From: Mercenaria mercenaria
Taxonomy: Eukaryota > Mollusca > Bivalvia > Venerida > Veneridae
Length of the DNA stretch: 64,000 nucleotides
Direction of reading: 5' to 3'
Assembly (NCBI RefSeq): GCF_021730395.1
Contig: NC_069362.1
Coordinates: 38,644,501-38,708,500, forward strand
Numbering within the stretch: position 1 is the stretch's first letter; every line of letters starts with the position of its first letter. Shown here in pieces: positions 13,682 to 25,403 of this stretch. The notes beneath the pieces are model-generated. The model did not search any database. It had not been told where the DNA came from and saw only the letters and a program-made list of their open reading frames with translations. The translations under genes were made by a program, and so were the position numbers.

Positions 13682-13905
13682 TGAGTCGCACCATGAGAAA
13701 ACCAACATAGTGGGTTTAAGACCAGATCTGGATCCAGACCAGCCTGCGCGTCAGAATCCATGCTGTTCGCTAACAGATTCTCCAAGTCCAATACGCTTTA
13801 AAAGCGAACAACATGGACCCTGACCAGACTACGTGGATGCGCAGCCTGTTCTGGATCCATGCTGGTCGCAAAGCCACTATGTTTGTTTTCTCATGGCACG
13901 GCTCA
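13682..13905. mobile_element. Palindromic MITE copy 1 (nested in FB1)
   Basis: Ends TGAGTCGCACCATGAGAAAA and 'ttctcatggcacggctca' with an almost palindromic body built of 'catggatccNgaccag' words. It sits in one copy of the FB1 internal module; two other copies of the module lack it. Confidence 0.7.
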
Positions 13906-15254
13906 ATTATTAAGTTTCTTAATCAAATTCAGCTAAGACTGAAAAACTTTTGTGAACATGGGACCTGGTTACTCTGGCTGACCAGAGTTGCAAAAACATG
14001 TTAAAATCCTACAAACTCTGGCTACTCTGGCCAGCCAAAGTAACCAGAGCAAATGAAATCCTGGTGACTCGGGCCGCTCCGGATACTCTGGCTGACCAGA
14101 GAAGTCAGAACATGTTAAAATCCTACAAACTCTTGCTATTATGGCTGAACTTTGGCCGAATTCTGGCTACTCTGGTTGAACTCTGGCTACTCTGGCCAGC
14201 CAGCCAGAGTAACTAGAGTTCTGGCTACTCTGGCTACTCTAAATAGCCACTTGAAAATATTAATTAACTTGAAATTCAGTTTAAGCATGCTATTTAGATA
14301 GAAATAACATATTAAGTTTCATAATCAAATTCAGCTAAGACAGAAAATGTTTTGTGAACCAGGTTACTCTGGCTACTCTTTAAATCCTATAATCTCCGGC
14401 TACTCTGGTCAGCCAGACTAACCAAAGCAAATAAAATCCAGGCGACTCGGGCTATTCTTGATACTATGGCTGACCAGAGTAGCCAGAACATTTTAACATC
14501 CTAGAAACTCTGGCTTTTCTTGCTGAACTCTGGCTACTCTGGCCAGCCAGAGTAACCAGAGTTATGACTTCTCTGGCTGAACTCTGGCTATTCTGGCCAG
14601 CCAGAGTAACCAGAGTTATGATTTCTCTGGCTGAACTCTGGCTGCTCTGGCTAGCCAGAGTAACCAGAGTTCTGACTTCTCTGGCTGAACTCTGGCTAGC
14701 CAGGGTAACCAGAGTTCTGACTTCTCTGGCTACTCTGGCTAAACTCTGGCTGAACTCTGGCTACTCTGGCTAAACTCTGGCTGAACTCTGGCTACTCTGG
14801 CTGCTCTGGCTAATTTCACGCACATCTCCTTTGTAGCATGGCTGTCGGGTTTCTGAGTTGTAGAAGGTGCGGATGTCATCGTAGCAGCTTGCGGAACTCA
14901 CCGTTGAAACTGGCGCAATTGTTATAGTACCTGTTCATAAAGGTAAAGAAGTAACTGAACAGGAAGGCACTGAGCACTGTCGCTGACGTTTATTTCGTGG
15001 AAACTTTGGTTAAAGAAGTTGAGGGTATTGACGAAGGGGCTAGAGAAGTAACTGAATATGTTGCAGGTGGTACTGAGACAGAATAAAATGTCTCTAAAGA
15101 ACTCTCAGAAGACTTTGCTAGTAATGGTGTTAATGAAGAGTTATGAGAAGTACTCTGTTGGGAGTTTCAACTGAACTGCATGAAACAAACGAGCCAGATG
15201 TCGTTGTATTTGGAGGAATTAACTACTGGTAAGTAAATATTTTTTTCACCTACA

Positions 15255-15425
15255 CTATTCAAAAGTTAGTGAAGCTAAACCACTTTATTGCGCTTTTATC
15301 GACTATGAAAATAATTTTGATACAACTGTGAGAAACTGCTGGTGTTAGCGGTAAAATGGTAACAATGTTAAAATCCTTATATAAAAATGTTAGCCTGTGT
15401 TAAGTTGAATCAGATGCTTTGATTC
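15255..15425 (+). pseudogene. LINE reverse transcriptase fragment
   Basis: The plus strand reads AKPLYCAFIDYENNFDT, closely matching the palm motif A of non-LTR reverse transcriptases (AFxDxExAFDT), and after one frame change GKMVTMLKSLYKNVSLC, the conserved stretch that follows it. At least one frameshift and several stops are present. It is a short, decayed piece. The matching C-terminal zinc-binding type of domain occurs at 41960-42552, but the two need not belong together. Confidence 0.6.
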
Positions 15426-15954
15426 GACACTTAGATCCCATCCATGATGTAACTGTAAATCTTGATTTTTTATTCAATGCCTGAAACAGATCTAAAATAT
15501 TTAAGTACCTATACACTACTAGTGCACAGAGTCTATAGCTTACATAAATACTGCTTTAAATAGGGTCTTAAGATATAATATAATAAACAAAAAATGTGTG
15601 TTTGAGAAAAATAAGAACAAACATTAATTAAGGATACTTTTTATATTAATGATGAAAACATGTTGTTTTAATAGAATGACTGATCTTTATTTTACTGTGG
15701 CGTGCGCAAGTTTTCGTTGTTTCAACACAGATGTTTTACACAGATCTTACATGAATATATTGAGAAAAGTCAGACAATATGCTATTTTCATGTAATTTCA
15801 GAAAGTAACAAGTAACACATGTAGAAATATAGCAAAACAGTGTTTAACACTATTTATACATGATGGGCGGTTATACGTCTAGCGCAATAATTTCACTAAA
15901 TCAGGTTATTTTTCATTTCATACCGAATTCACTTACTTGATTACGTTAATTATG

Positions 15955-16191
15955 TGAGCCGCACCAAGAGAAAATCAACTTAGTGCATTTGCGACCAGCA
16001 TGGATCCAGACCAGCCTGCGCATCCGCGCAGTCTGGTCAGGATCCATACTGTTCGTTTTCAAACCCTATTGCAATTAGAGAAACTGTTAGTGAACAGTAT
16101 GGATCTTGACCAGACTGCGCGGATGTGCAGGCTGGTCTGGATCCATGCTGGCCGCAAATGCACATTGTTGGTTTTCTCATGGTGCGACTCA
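15955..16191. mobile_element. Palindromic MITE copy 2
   Basis: TGAGCCGCACCAAGAGAAAA to 'ttctcatggtgcgactca', the same family as the copies at 13682, 25196, 30476 and 56174. Confidence 0.7.
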
Positions 16192-16975
16192 TTTGGACAT
16201 TTCCAAGAATATCAGATTTTCAGAGTCATAGCCCGTGATACTACCTTTATCTAGGATTCGACAGAGGCATGTATATACTAAAAGTCTAAAACGCAGTAAA
16301 ATATAAAGACGATGAAGAATTAGGACGAGAAGGATTGTGACCGGAATTTGGACTTTTTGTGACTAGACGTGCTTTCATTTGATTTGCTGATGATCAGCCT
16401 ACCGCAAGAAAGGAAAACAGATAACGAACCGAACTTAGATTAACTAACGAAGCATTTAAAAATTCACCTGTAAACAGTAATATCACAAAAAAGTTACAAT
16501 ATTTATTTATAACTAGCACGTAATGATTACAATAAATTTGCTCAATTGTAAAATCAGTAATTTTCGCGGGGGACTAATTTCCATGGACTTCGTTTCTGAG
16601 TCAAACCATGAAATTAAATCCTAACGAAAAAGGAAATTTCCCATTCATTTTATCCTAGATTTGAGATCCAATTATTCATATTTCTACAAGAAAGCCGTTG
16701 TGACAAAAACACGAAATTCAATGTCCACGAAATTAAGTGATTTACAGCAAATATCAATGTATATATCTGTTCTCATGTGAAACGTGCATTAAAACGCATC
16801 CGCTTGCTGTTTATTTGAAAATATCAATTTATAAATATAGATCCGATATATTTATTTCGCAATAATTTTTCAACCGTACCGATGTCGTTAAACTGATATA
16901 AACATTGAAAACGTCAACCTGACTAAGCGATTTTATATTTCTGCTTTGTTAGACTCACGCAATCCATTCAATTAT

Positions 16976-18766
16976 ACCCAGATAGCAGACTTGCGTTGGC
17001 CCAACGTTGGGCCAACGGCAGACTCTTCGTTGGCCCAACGAAGATTTCCGACGTTGGCCCAACGCCATTTTGCTAATTGGCGCAACGTTGGCCCAACGGT
17101 TGGTACACCGTTGGCCCAACGACTGGTATCCTACACTCATCGTTGGCCCTCCATTGGGTCAACAACTGATATCCTACACTCATCGTTGGCCCTCCATTGG
17201 GCCAACAACTGATATCCTACACTCATCGTTGGCCCTCCATTGGGCCAACAGCATTTTTTCGTCTATCACGGTTGGTCCAACGTTGGGCCAACTCTGTTTC
17301 TCTGTTGGCCAAAGATGGATGCCAACGCTATCCCAACAATTACGAAATTGAAAAAAGATTAAACTAGCATTGTTTAATACATGTTTTATTTTCAAATAGT
17401 TGTGATTTTGTTAACATTTAACAAAAAGAAATCTAACATTTATTTAAAGTTTGTTTGCAATTTTCCTGAAGAAATATAACAGAATATTTCATCACTACAA
17501 CATGTAAAATATTGATTCCAGTCTTTTATAAATCTAAATATTTTTCTTATTTCAGTCACTAATTAAATCCTACTAAAGTGAATTACTGTCTGTATATTAA
17601 CTCATTATATATCCAAGTTCTGTTTGTTTGTTTTCTTTTCTCACTGAAGTTGCAGCTTTTTATATTTTTATTTTTTCCTGTGCACCACAGTGCTAGGCAC
17701 TCCATTATTACTCCCTTGAACAGCACCCTGTAAAAAACAAAAATCATAATGTTGATTAAACCATCTACGTCAAATTGATAACAATAACTAATGTATGAAA
17801 TTAATTTTTGTCTGTATTTAACCGAGAAAACTATGTTAGAATTAACAAGAAAATGAGTTATTTTATTTACAGAATTTAATACTCAACACAAGTGCCATCC
17901 GCCAGCTTTAGATATTAGTATTTAACATATGTTCAAGTCATATGGATATAACATGCATACAGGACATAAAGAAATTCTGTATAAGATTCCATAACTTTAT
18001 CAAAAAATATCTTAAAAAGAACTTCTACTTACAGTTTATAGCTGGAAGACCGGGTTTTTGTTAAATCTAGATCTATCACATGTATAATAGTTTCCTTTAC
18101 TTCACATGTCTATAAAGCTAAAAATCTGGCCTAGAGAGTAAAATTAACCGCATCTTCTGGGATTTCTTACATAACTCGGGTTAACGAGAGTTCATGTTCT
18201 GGAATATTCAACAGATTTATTGTAAACATTTTATGATTGTATAAAATTAGATATCTGTTACAGAGTTAGTAAGGGTTTTTTTCAATACTTTTTTTCACAA
18301 TTTTTTTCAAGGTAGTAGATTTGAAATAGTTCAAAATATCATTACGGCTGCAGATAAGTTTTTAGTTTAATTAGCCAAAATTTAACTGATTACGAATTGG
18401 TGCAGAAAAGTGTTTAATAATTAATTAAATATTGCATGTTACAGCTACACAACCTGTGTATACATGTGGGGGCTTGTGATGAAACAGTGACCTGTAAAAT
18501 ATACAATTATTACATTATTACTTCTAATGGACCAACGTTGGCCCAACGTTGGGCCAACGATGTTTTCTCTGTATAAGTCTTTCCCTGAAAATCAATATAC
18601 GGCCAATGCAGAGATATCTGTGACTGAAATTTAAAGTTGGTTCAACGTTGGCCCAACAGCTGTATTTACAATACTTATTAATCATTGTTGGGCCAACAGT
18701 GGCCCAACAACGATTATCCTTTGACGGTTTTCCGTCGTTGGCCCAATGACTTCATGTTTACAGGGT
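16976..18766. mobile_element. Foldback-like element FB2 with 'gttggcccaacg' arms
   Basis: The left arm (16976-17345) and right arm (about 18530-18766) consist of GTTGGCCCAACG words, themselves palindromic, plus a 43-bp unit ('ccattgggccaacaactgatatc') repeated three times at 17142-17250. The ends are ACCCAGATAGCA and, inverted, ACCCTGTAAACA, so only the first bases pair. The 1.2 kb interior is AT-rich. A clear target duplication was not found, so exact ends are tentative. Confidence 0.5.
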
Positions 18767-18899
18767 ATTTGTTTAACATAGCTGCTGAGGTGACTGTTAT
18801 AGGGGATGTCGCACATTTCTAAACCTCTCTAATCTTCTTGTTGATTTTACAACATGTATACATGAGGTAATAAAAATAACTGAATCAATAATTTTGTTC

Positions 18900-19152
18900 A
18901 CACACTGGTCAAATATTCAAACTTATGACAAATACATTCAAGGAATCAGATATAGGAAAAAGCAAAATGGGCATCTAACATCTGTATAAATGAGTGCAAT
19001 TAGAATTACTAAAGTCACACATTGTATTCGGCACAAAACAAGCAAAAAACTGACATCCCTGTCTCACATCTTTGTAAATGAGAGCAATTTATAGAATTAC
19101 TTAAATCACACATGATTCGAATCGGGTACGGAAAGAAGCAAAACGGGCAACT
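18900..19152. repeat. Tandem array interrupted by FB3 (left part)
   Basis: Units of about 100 bp contain 'taaatgagNgcaattNagaattact' and 'gcaaaacgggcaNc'. The array resumes at 22216-22610 on the other side of FB3. Confidence 0.5.
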
Positions 19153-20560
19153 ACGGTGTTCCGTTGGGGCCATCGCAGTTTCGCGTTGTCGTCCTAAGGG
19201 CGAAATCGCGAAAACACGATATTTTGACGCGAAAACACGATGTTATAACGCGAAAACACGAAGCAAAAATATCGCGTTTTCTCGCTGTTAATATCGTGTT
19301 TTCGCGTTTTCGCCCTAGATCTGCCATCGTCTTTTCGTGTTTTCGCCTTCGTGGTAGGTAAGGCGAAAACGCGAAAACACGATATTAATATCGCGAAAAC
19401 GCGACATATTTTGTATCGTGTTTTCGCGATCTTGTATCGTGTTTTCGCGTTTTCGCCCTCTCAACTGCAAAGGCGAAAGCGCGAAAACACGATGTTTTAA
19501 TATAGTAATTTCGCCTTTCGGTTGGACTTGAGCAAACGCTTGCAAGACATTTCGAGAGACCGTAAATTCGACCCGATACATTTCAACCCCAACTCCTTGG
19601 ACATTTTGACCCCTCCTTGGGCATTTCAACCGCTATCTTATCCCTTTTTCGGCACCTATTCTGTGATATGTATGGAGGTTTAAATATGTGGCAGTGTAGT
19701 TCTTAATCCATTTTAGAGTTAATTGATAAAGATAATATGTATAACATGTAATAAAATGATGAAATCGGGATTGAGTTGATCTTTTTCTTTTAAGGTGATA
19801 TAGGTTTTGATTTTTTTTAATATTAAGATAACTGTTATTCAATAGTATCCGTGTATTTGTTTTGTCGCCTGTCTACCTTTTCATCAGTCAAATAAGGTAA
19901 ACTTGCTAAGACTTTATTGAATGTGTTTTTACATGAAATCTGTTTTATAATTCGAAGGCAGTCTGAAGGATATACTTACGTACCAGTTTACAAGCATTTT
20001 ATTTAGAGCAGGGAAATGTCTCTAAATGTATTCCTCCTTTTTTGTGAGTATATATACATAAATACTGTGTGAATCTAGGCGATGCTCTTGTTGGAAAAAC
20101 ACGCACTAAGTGTATAAAACGGCAATGTTTAGCCGCATCTGCACATAGAAAATGGTAACATACTAATAGAATAACAAATCAAATTATCAACTTTAAGATG
20201 TCATCGTCAAAATCTCAAGATAAGCCCCTTCGCCGCCGCCCCCCCCCCCCACACCCCGCCCCACCACCACCAAAACAAAACAAACCTTTGGATTGTCGAG
20301 AAACACAATGGCACACTTGTACATTGTTGTAAATAAAAATCATACCGCTTCTCAAATAGCTACAAAGTCAGAAAAAGAAACTGGTAATTAAAGTTCTGCA
20401 TGCCGGGAGCCAGTCATAGTTTCCATACGGCGCTATATTCAGATTTACAACAATATAAAAAATGTAAATAGCACGTCGGCTTGAGTTTCGTGATCAGTTG
20501 AGAATAAGCCCAGTGTCATAAAATGCTCTCTCTATATTTTATCCATATATTGTGTGTCGT

Positions 20561-20593
<33 letters not shown>

Positions 20594-22215
20594 ATATATA
20601 TATATATAATTGTAATATGTTCGTATGTCATATACTACAGATGGAATCTGCGATAGATTGTCCTTTAAATGAAAAAAATATCCTGTGACAACTAGCGGGA
20701 GCTAAAAGAAGCAATGTCAGATTGGGGCAGATGTTGTTTATTATATGCATGAAATATACCATGTACAAGTCTTTAATAAAATTCTGTCGAGCATTATTTA
20801 AAGGTTTGGACCAAAGAAGTTCCATATAAGGAAAGTTAAAAAAACAACATCATTCTCAAATTTAAAATGTGTTGGTGTGTATATAATCAAAGAGTATCCA
20901 AACGTTCTAAAAAAAAATGGTAAAAGCGTGTGTATATCTTTGTATATTTTATGTGATTACTTTTTCAGTGAAAACACATTTGAAATAGGACTAACTGTTT
21001 TATTGTTCCTGTTTTATTGGTAAAACATTCGTGGACATTTGGTATCCCTCTTCTCGGCCTTTTCGAAAAAAAAATGACCGAAAGAAATGTGAACGTGATT
21101 TTAAGATAAACATATATTCAAGTTCATCCTATTCATTATTTATTTGATTGTTGTTGGCGTAGTCCTAGCTAGTTCAATCCATTGGTAATCAATCGTAAGT
21201 GCAGCAAAATTTTAATTTTGAGACATTTTCAATTCCAAGACAATGCCTGGGTACCGTTGTAAAATTGCATTGTTTTATAAATAAGTGACTTTAATTCAGT
21301 TAAAAGTTCAGATCTTATTTGGAAAGATGTCGGGGTACTGGCAGATTTATTTTGTTTTTGTAATGTTTGAATGAAATTATAACATTTGAATATGCAAATG
21401 AACAATTTTAAGCATGGTTCTACATAAACTAGTTCTGCACAATTTTATAAACCGGAAGTAATGAAGTAACCTCATTGTTCTGGATAACATAAAATAAAGC
21501 CTAGACTCGTCATATATGATCAAACATCTATGTATGAATTATTGGTGTTCATGCGTATAATAATTTAAATAAAATTGTCACTATTTTTCTAAAAATGTAA
21601 TTGTTAAAATGTTGACAAATGAAATAATTCCAATAATGTTTTCAAATCAGACAGAATTTTTAGACATAATTATATCATAATATCTAAAAAGCACATAGAA
21701 ATGTACATTTTAGTTGGCTATATATTCCAATTTATATGTACATAATTCAAAACGGTGATGAGAAGTTTTAATTAAATCTGCAAAGTAGAAAGTTTTCTGT
21801 TTGCAAAAATGTTATCGAATATCTTGTGTTTTACTTTGTATAGCGTTTGAAGGCGAAATTACGATATTAAAACATCGTGTTTTCGCGGTTTCGCCTTTGC
21901 AGTTGAGAGGGCGAAAACGCGAAAACACGATACAAGATCGCAAAAACACGATAAAAAAATATCGCGCTTTCGCGCTATCAATATCGTGTTTTCGCGTTTT
22001 CGCCCTACCTACCAAGAAGGCGAAAACACGAAAAGACGATGGCAGATCTAGGGCGAAAACGCGAAAACACGATATTAACAGCGCGAAAACGCGATATTTT
22101 TTGCTTCGTGTTTTCTCGTTATAGCATCGTGTTTTCGCGTCAAAATATCGTGTTTTCGCGATTTCGCCCATAGGACGACAACGCGAAACTGCGATGGCCC
22201 CAACGGAACACCGTA
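19153..22215. mobile_element. Foldback transposon FB3 with 'gcgaaaacacgat' arms
   Basis: Exact inverted termini TACGGTGTTCCGTTGGGG continue into arms of about 360 bp made of 'gcgaaaacgcgaaaacacgat' words (19200-19515 and 21850-22170). The element is flanked by GGCAAC on both sides (19147-19152 and 22216-22221), a 6-bp target duplication. The 2.3 kb interior is AT-rich, with a (tctg)n(ta)n microsatellite at 20566-20610 and C-rich runs near 20232-20262. No transposase gene was seen. Both arms are open in some frames only because the repeat lacks stops. Confidence 0.7.
20566..20610. repeat. Microsatellite (tctg)n(ta)n
   Basis: About six TCTG units followed by about eight TA units. Confidence 0.85.
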
Positions 22216-22610
22216 GGCAACACTATATCTCACAACTTTATAAATTAGTGTACTAAGAACAAATGGAATCAGGGAATCGGTAGCTCTACATGATAAAGCA
22301 AAACGGATAGCGCTATATCTGACAACTATCTATATAAGGTAAGGCGCCTTTTAATAAATAATGGGACACAAAATTTATTAAACTAAAGATATATGTGTAC
22401 TTTTTGTTGTTATTTTTTAGAGATCACTATGTTCAGCTTTTATCAAATGTACTTACTAGTATTTAATTTTTTTATCTAGTCGTTATTTCAAAGTACGTGT
22501 GCCGAACGAACATCTCGCATCTGTGTAAATGAGTGCATTTAGAATTACTAAAATTACTCATGGAATTGAAAAGGATACAGCAAAAAACAAAACGGAGATA
22601 CAAAATGACA
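22216..22610. repeat. Tandem array interrupted by FB3 (right part)
   Basis: Diverged units with 'taaatgagtgcatttagaattact' and 'gcaaaacggatagc', continuing the array seen at 18900-19152. Confidence 0.45.
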
Positions 22611-22720
22611 ACATAACCAAATCAAGCCACAATGTCCAAAACAAAAAACTGAACAGAAATGTTTATTATTCTAAGTTAATTATTCTGTGTTAAGTGTTGA
22701 ATATTCAACCTGATTAGAAT

Positions 22721-24374
22721 ATACAAGAGATCACAGAGTGACCTTGGCGCCCACCATTGAGCCATTTTTGAATGTTCCAAATTTCAAGACTAGCTCAAGG
22801 TAAAAATCAAGGTCAAATTTCATTTTGGTACACAAAACAATGCATGTGGTCCAAATTTGAAGCATGCATCTTCAAAAATGTAAAAGTAGGGCACTAGGTC
22901 AATGTCAGGTTCAAAGTTTATTTCGGTCCATAAAACTATGCATGTGGTCCAAATTTGAAGGTTGTAGCTTGAGAAATGTGAAAGTAGGTCCCTATGTCAA
23001 AATCAAGGTCAATTTTCATTTCGGAACACAAAACAATGCATGTGGTCCAAATTTGAAGTCTCTATCTTCAAAAATGTAAAAGTAGTTCACTAGGTCAATG
23101 TCAGGTTCAAAGTTTATTTCGGTCCACAAACCTATGCATGTGATCTGAATTTGAAGGCTGTAGCTACAGAAATGTGAAAGTAGGTCAGTGGGTCAATATC
23201 AAGGTCAAAGTTCACTTTGATACACAAAACTATGCATATGGTCCAAATTTGAAGGCTGTAGCTTGAGAAATGTGAAAGTAGGTCACTAGGTCAAAATCAA
23301 GGTCAAATGTCATTTCGGAACACAAAACTATACATGTGGTCCAAATTTGAAGCCTGTACCTTCAAAAATGTGAAAGTAGGTCACCAGGTCAATGTCAAGA
23401 TCAAAGTTTATTTCAGTAAACAAACCTATGCAAGTGGTCAAATTTTGAAGGTTGTAGCTACAGAAATTTGCAAGTAGGTCACTAGGTCAAGATCAAGGTC
23501 AAGTTCATACCGGTACACAAAACTATGCATGTGGTCCAAATTTGAAGGCTGTAGCTACAGAAATTTGCAAGTAGGTCACTAGGTCAAGATCAAGGTCAAG
23601 TTCATACCAGTACACAAAACTATGCATGTGTTCCAAATTTGAAGGCTGTAGCTACAGAAATTTGAAAGTAGGTCACAAGGTCAAGATCAAGGTCAACTCA
23701 TGTCAAGGTTCATCTAGCCACTCAAAACTATACATGTGGTTCAAAGTTGAATGTCGTAGGTTATAGACAAAAAGATTTTTAAAGTTTTTCCCTATATAAG
23801 TCTATTTAAACTAAGTGACCCCCAGGGCGGGGCCATATTTGACCCTAGGGGGATAATTTGAACAAACTTGGTAGAGAACCATTAGATGATGCTACATTAC
23901 AAATATCAAAGCCCTAGGCTTTGTGGTTTGGACAAGAAAAATTTCAAAGTTTTTCCCTATATAAGTCTATATAAACCATGTGACTCCCGGGGCGGGGCCA
24001 TATTTGACCCTAGGGAAATAATTTGAAAAATCTTGGTAGAGGACCACTAGATGATGTTACATACCAAATATCAAAGCCCTAGGACCTGTGGTTTTGGACA
24101 AGCAGATTTTCAAAGTTTTCCCCTATATAAATCTGATTATAATAAGTAAATAATGAAAATAAACAAAGTGCCATAACTCACTCAGAAATTGTTGAACCAG
24201 TCTGATTTTCAGGGTCACACAACTTGGGTACTAAAACATCATTCTGACCAAGTTTGGTCAAAATCCCCCAAGTTTCTGAGGAGATGCGACAACGAGAAAT
24301 TGTTAACGGAAGGACGACGAACCACGGACGCAGATTGATTTGAATCGCCCACCATCTGATGGTGGTGGGCTAAA
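22721..24374 (+). mobile_element. Helentron-like non-autonomous element
   Basis: The start 'atacaagagatcacagagtgacc' is a hairpin ahead of 'gcgcccaccat'. The core has about eight units of roughly 120 bp ('tatgcatgtggtccaaatttgaagg'), then two units of about 160 bp ('cccNgggcggggccatatttgaccctaggg'). The end is 'cggacgcagattgatt' followed by the hairpin 'gcccaccatctgatggtggtgggc' and TAA. The ends match those of the 26275 element in layout. Confidence 0.5.
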
Positions 24375-25195
24375 AATAATGACAACCTGTATAAAATATT
24401 AATACATTTGGCGCTGCTATTTCCATCACACTTTATGCTGTTTATACTGTTCTTTTCAAGATAACAACTATATATTCATATTCATTATTAGTGCATGTAT
24501 TATTAACACAAGAACAATAAGTAAACACACTTAAAGGTTTATATTTGTATGCATGCGACCTATCAAATGCTAAATGCCAAAAAGTTAGTGCAAAATGCTA
24601 TTTGCCAAATGCTTAATGTCAATTATTGTCAACAGCCATTTGTCAACTGATAAGTGCTAATTGTTGCAAAATGCGAAGCAATATATGCCAAATGCTTACT
24701 ACTTAACAGAACTAAATATACCAATGGCAATGGATGTATCCTTTAAAAGTCATTGGCCCTCGTTACATAACTTCGCTTCTCTTGTTTTTTTTTTTTAAAT
24801 AAGGTCGGTTTAATGTTCCCATCACCGATACAACATTGTAATTGCTTCAATTTAAACTGGTAGATCAGTTAAATACATTGAGTAATTGGCATTTAGAATA
24901 ACCTATTTGGCAACGGCCTTCCAAATACCAACCCCGCGAAAATATACGCTGTTAACTGTGGTTCGGACATGTTAGGTTAATACTGATTTTACTGTACCGT
25001 AAATTTTTGTCGCGTTGGGTAGGTTTGTTAGACAAGAATAAATTATCTCAAGATGTCAGACAACCCTTTATTTTATAAGTAACCTTTTCTGCTCCATAGT
25101 GATATCGATTTATAGGTATAGATTCCGGGATAACTGAGGATGGCATGCCTGGAGTATGCTCGTAGGTAAATGTGGCCCTTCCGTGAGAACATAAT
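24375..25195. other. AT-rich non-coding stretch
   Basis: A short low-complexity zone repeats 'aaatgctaaatgccaaa' variants (24560-24700). Nothing else was recognised. Confidence 0.4.
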
Positions 25196-25403
25196 TGAGC
25201 CGTGCCATGAGAAAACCAACATAGTGGCTTTGCGACCAGCATGGATCCAGACCAGACTGCGCAGGATCCATGCTGTTCGCTTTCAAAGCCTGTTGCCGTA
25301 AGCGAACAGCATGGATCCTAACCAGACTGCGCGGATGCGCAGGCTGGTCGGGATCCATGCTGGTTGCAAAGCCACTATGTTGGTTTTCTCATGGCTCGGC
25401 TCA
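25196..25403. mobile_element. Palindromic MITE copy 3
   Basis: TGAGCCGTGCCATGAGAAAA to 'tctcatggctcggctca'. The left arm is slightly shortened relative to copy 4. Confidence 0.75.

Larger units (their letters stand above)
11156..14825. mobile_element. Foldback transposon FB1 with arms of 'actctggct' tandem motif
   Basis: The outer termini are exact inverted copies (ATGTGCGTGAAATTAGCC) and the element is flanked on both sides by CTCCTTTGT (11147-11155 and 14826-14834), a 9-bp target duplication. Each arm of about 670 bp is a dense array of 'agccagagt' on the left and 'actctggct' on the right, so single strands would fold back. The middle repeats a module containing 'tagatagaaatgacatat...attcagctaagac' at least three times and holds two inserted MITEs. 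Long repetitive inverted arms and a 9-bp duplication match the foldback (FB/TU-like) architecture. No transposase was seen. Confidence 0.75.
11100..15215 (-). pseudogene. Pseudogene C: third mucin-like paralogue split by a foldback transposon
   Basis: On the minus strand 15215-14835 translates in pieces as a Ser/Thr/Pro-rich stalk (for example PPATYSVTSLAPSSIPSTSL) with at least two in-frame stops and shifts of frame. At 11146-11100 the same strand reads FGFSSRGKAAGGIFV, which aligns with SGLSSGGKAAIGIFV at the stalk-membrane border of gene B, with clear identity at the DNA level too. The two parts are separated by the element at 11156-14825, whose 9-bp target duplication CTCCTTTGT shows that they were once continuous. 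The would-be membrane helix is lost in a CA/CG-type microsatellite (11055-11100). Exon 1 and exon 3 equivalents were not found. Family membership rests on orientation, composition and the anchor motif. Confidence 0.6.

Noticed and set aside
16946-17395. Overlapping open frames on both strands with Pro-Thr-Leu-Ala-Gln-Arg units
   Set aside because: They are the translated GTTGGCCCAACG arm of FB2; being palindromic, it is open on both strands.
21801-22171. Open frames on both strands in the FB3 arms (also 19164-19629)
   Set aside because: The tandem word lacks stops in several frames. The frames do not extend beyond the arms and have no start context.
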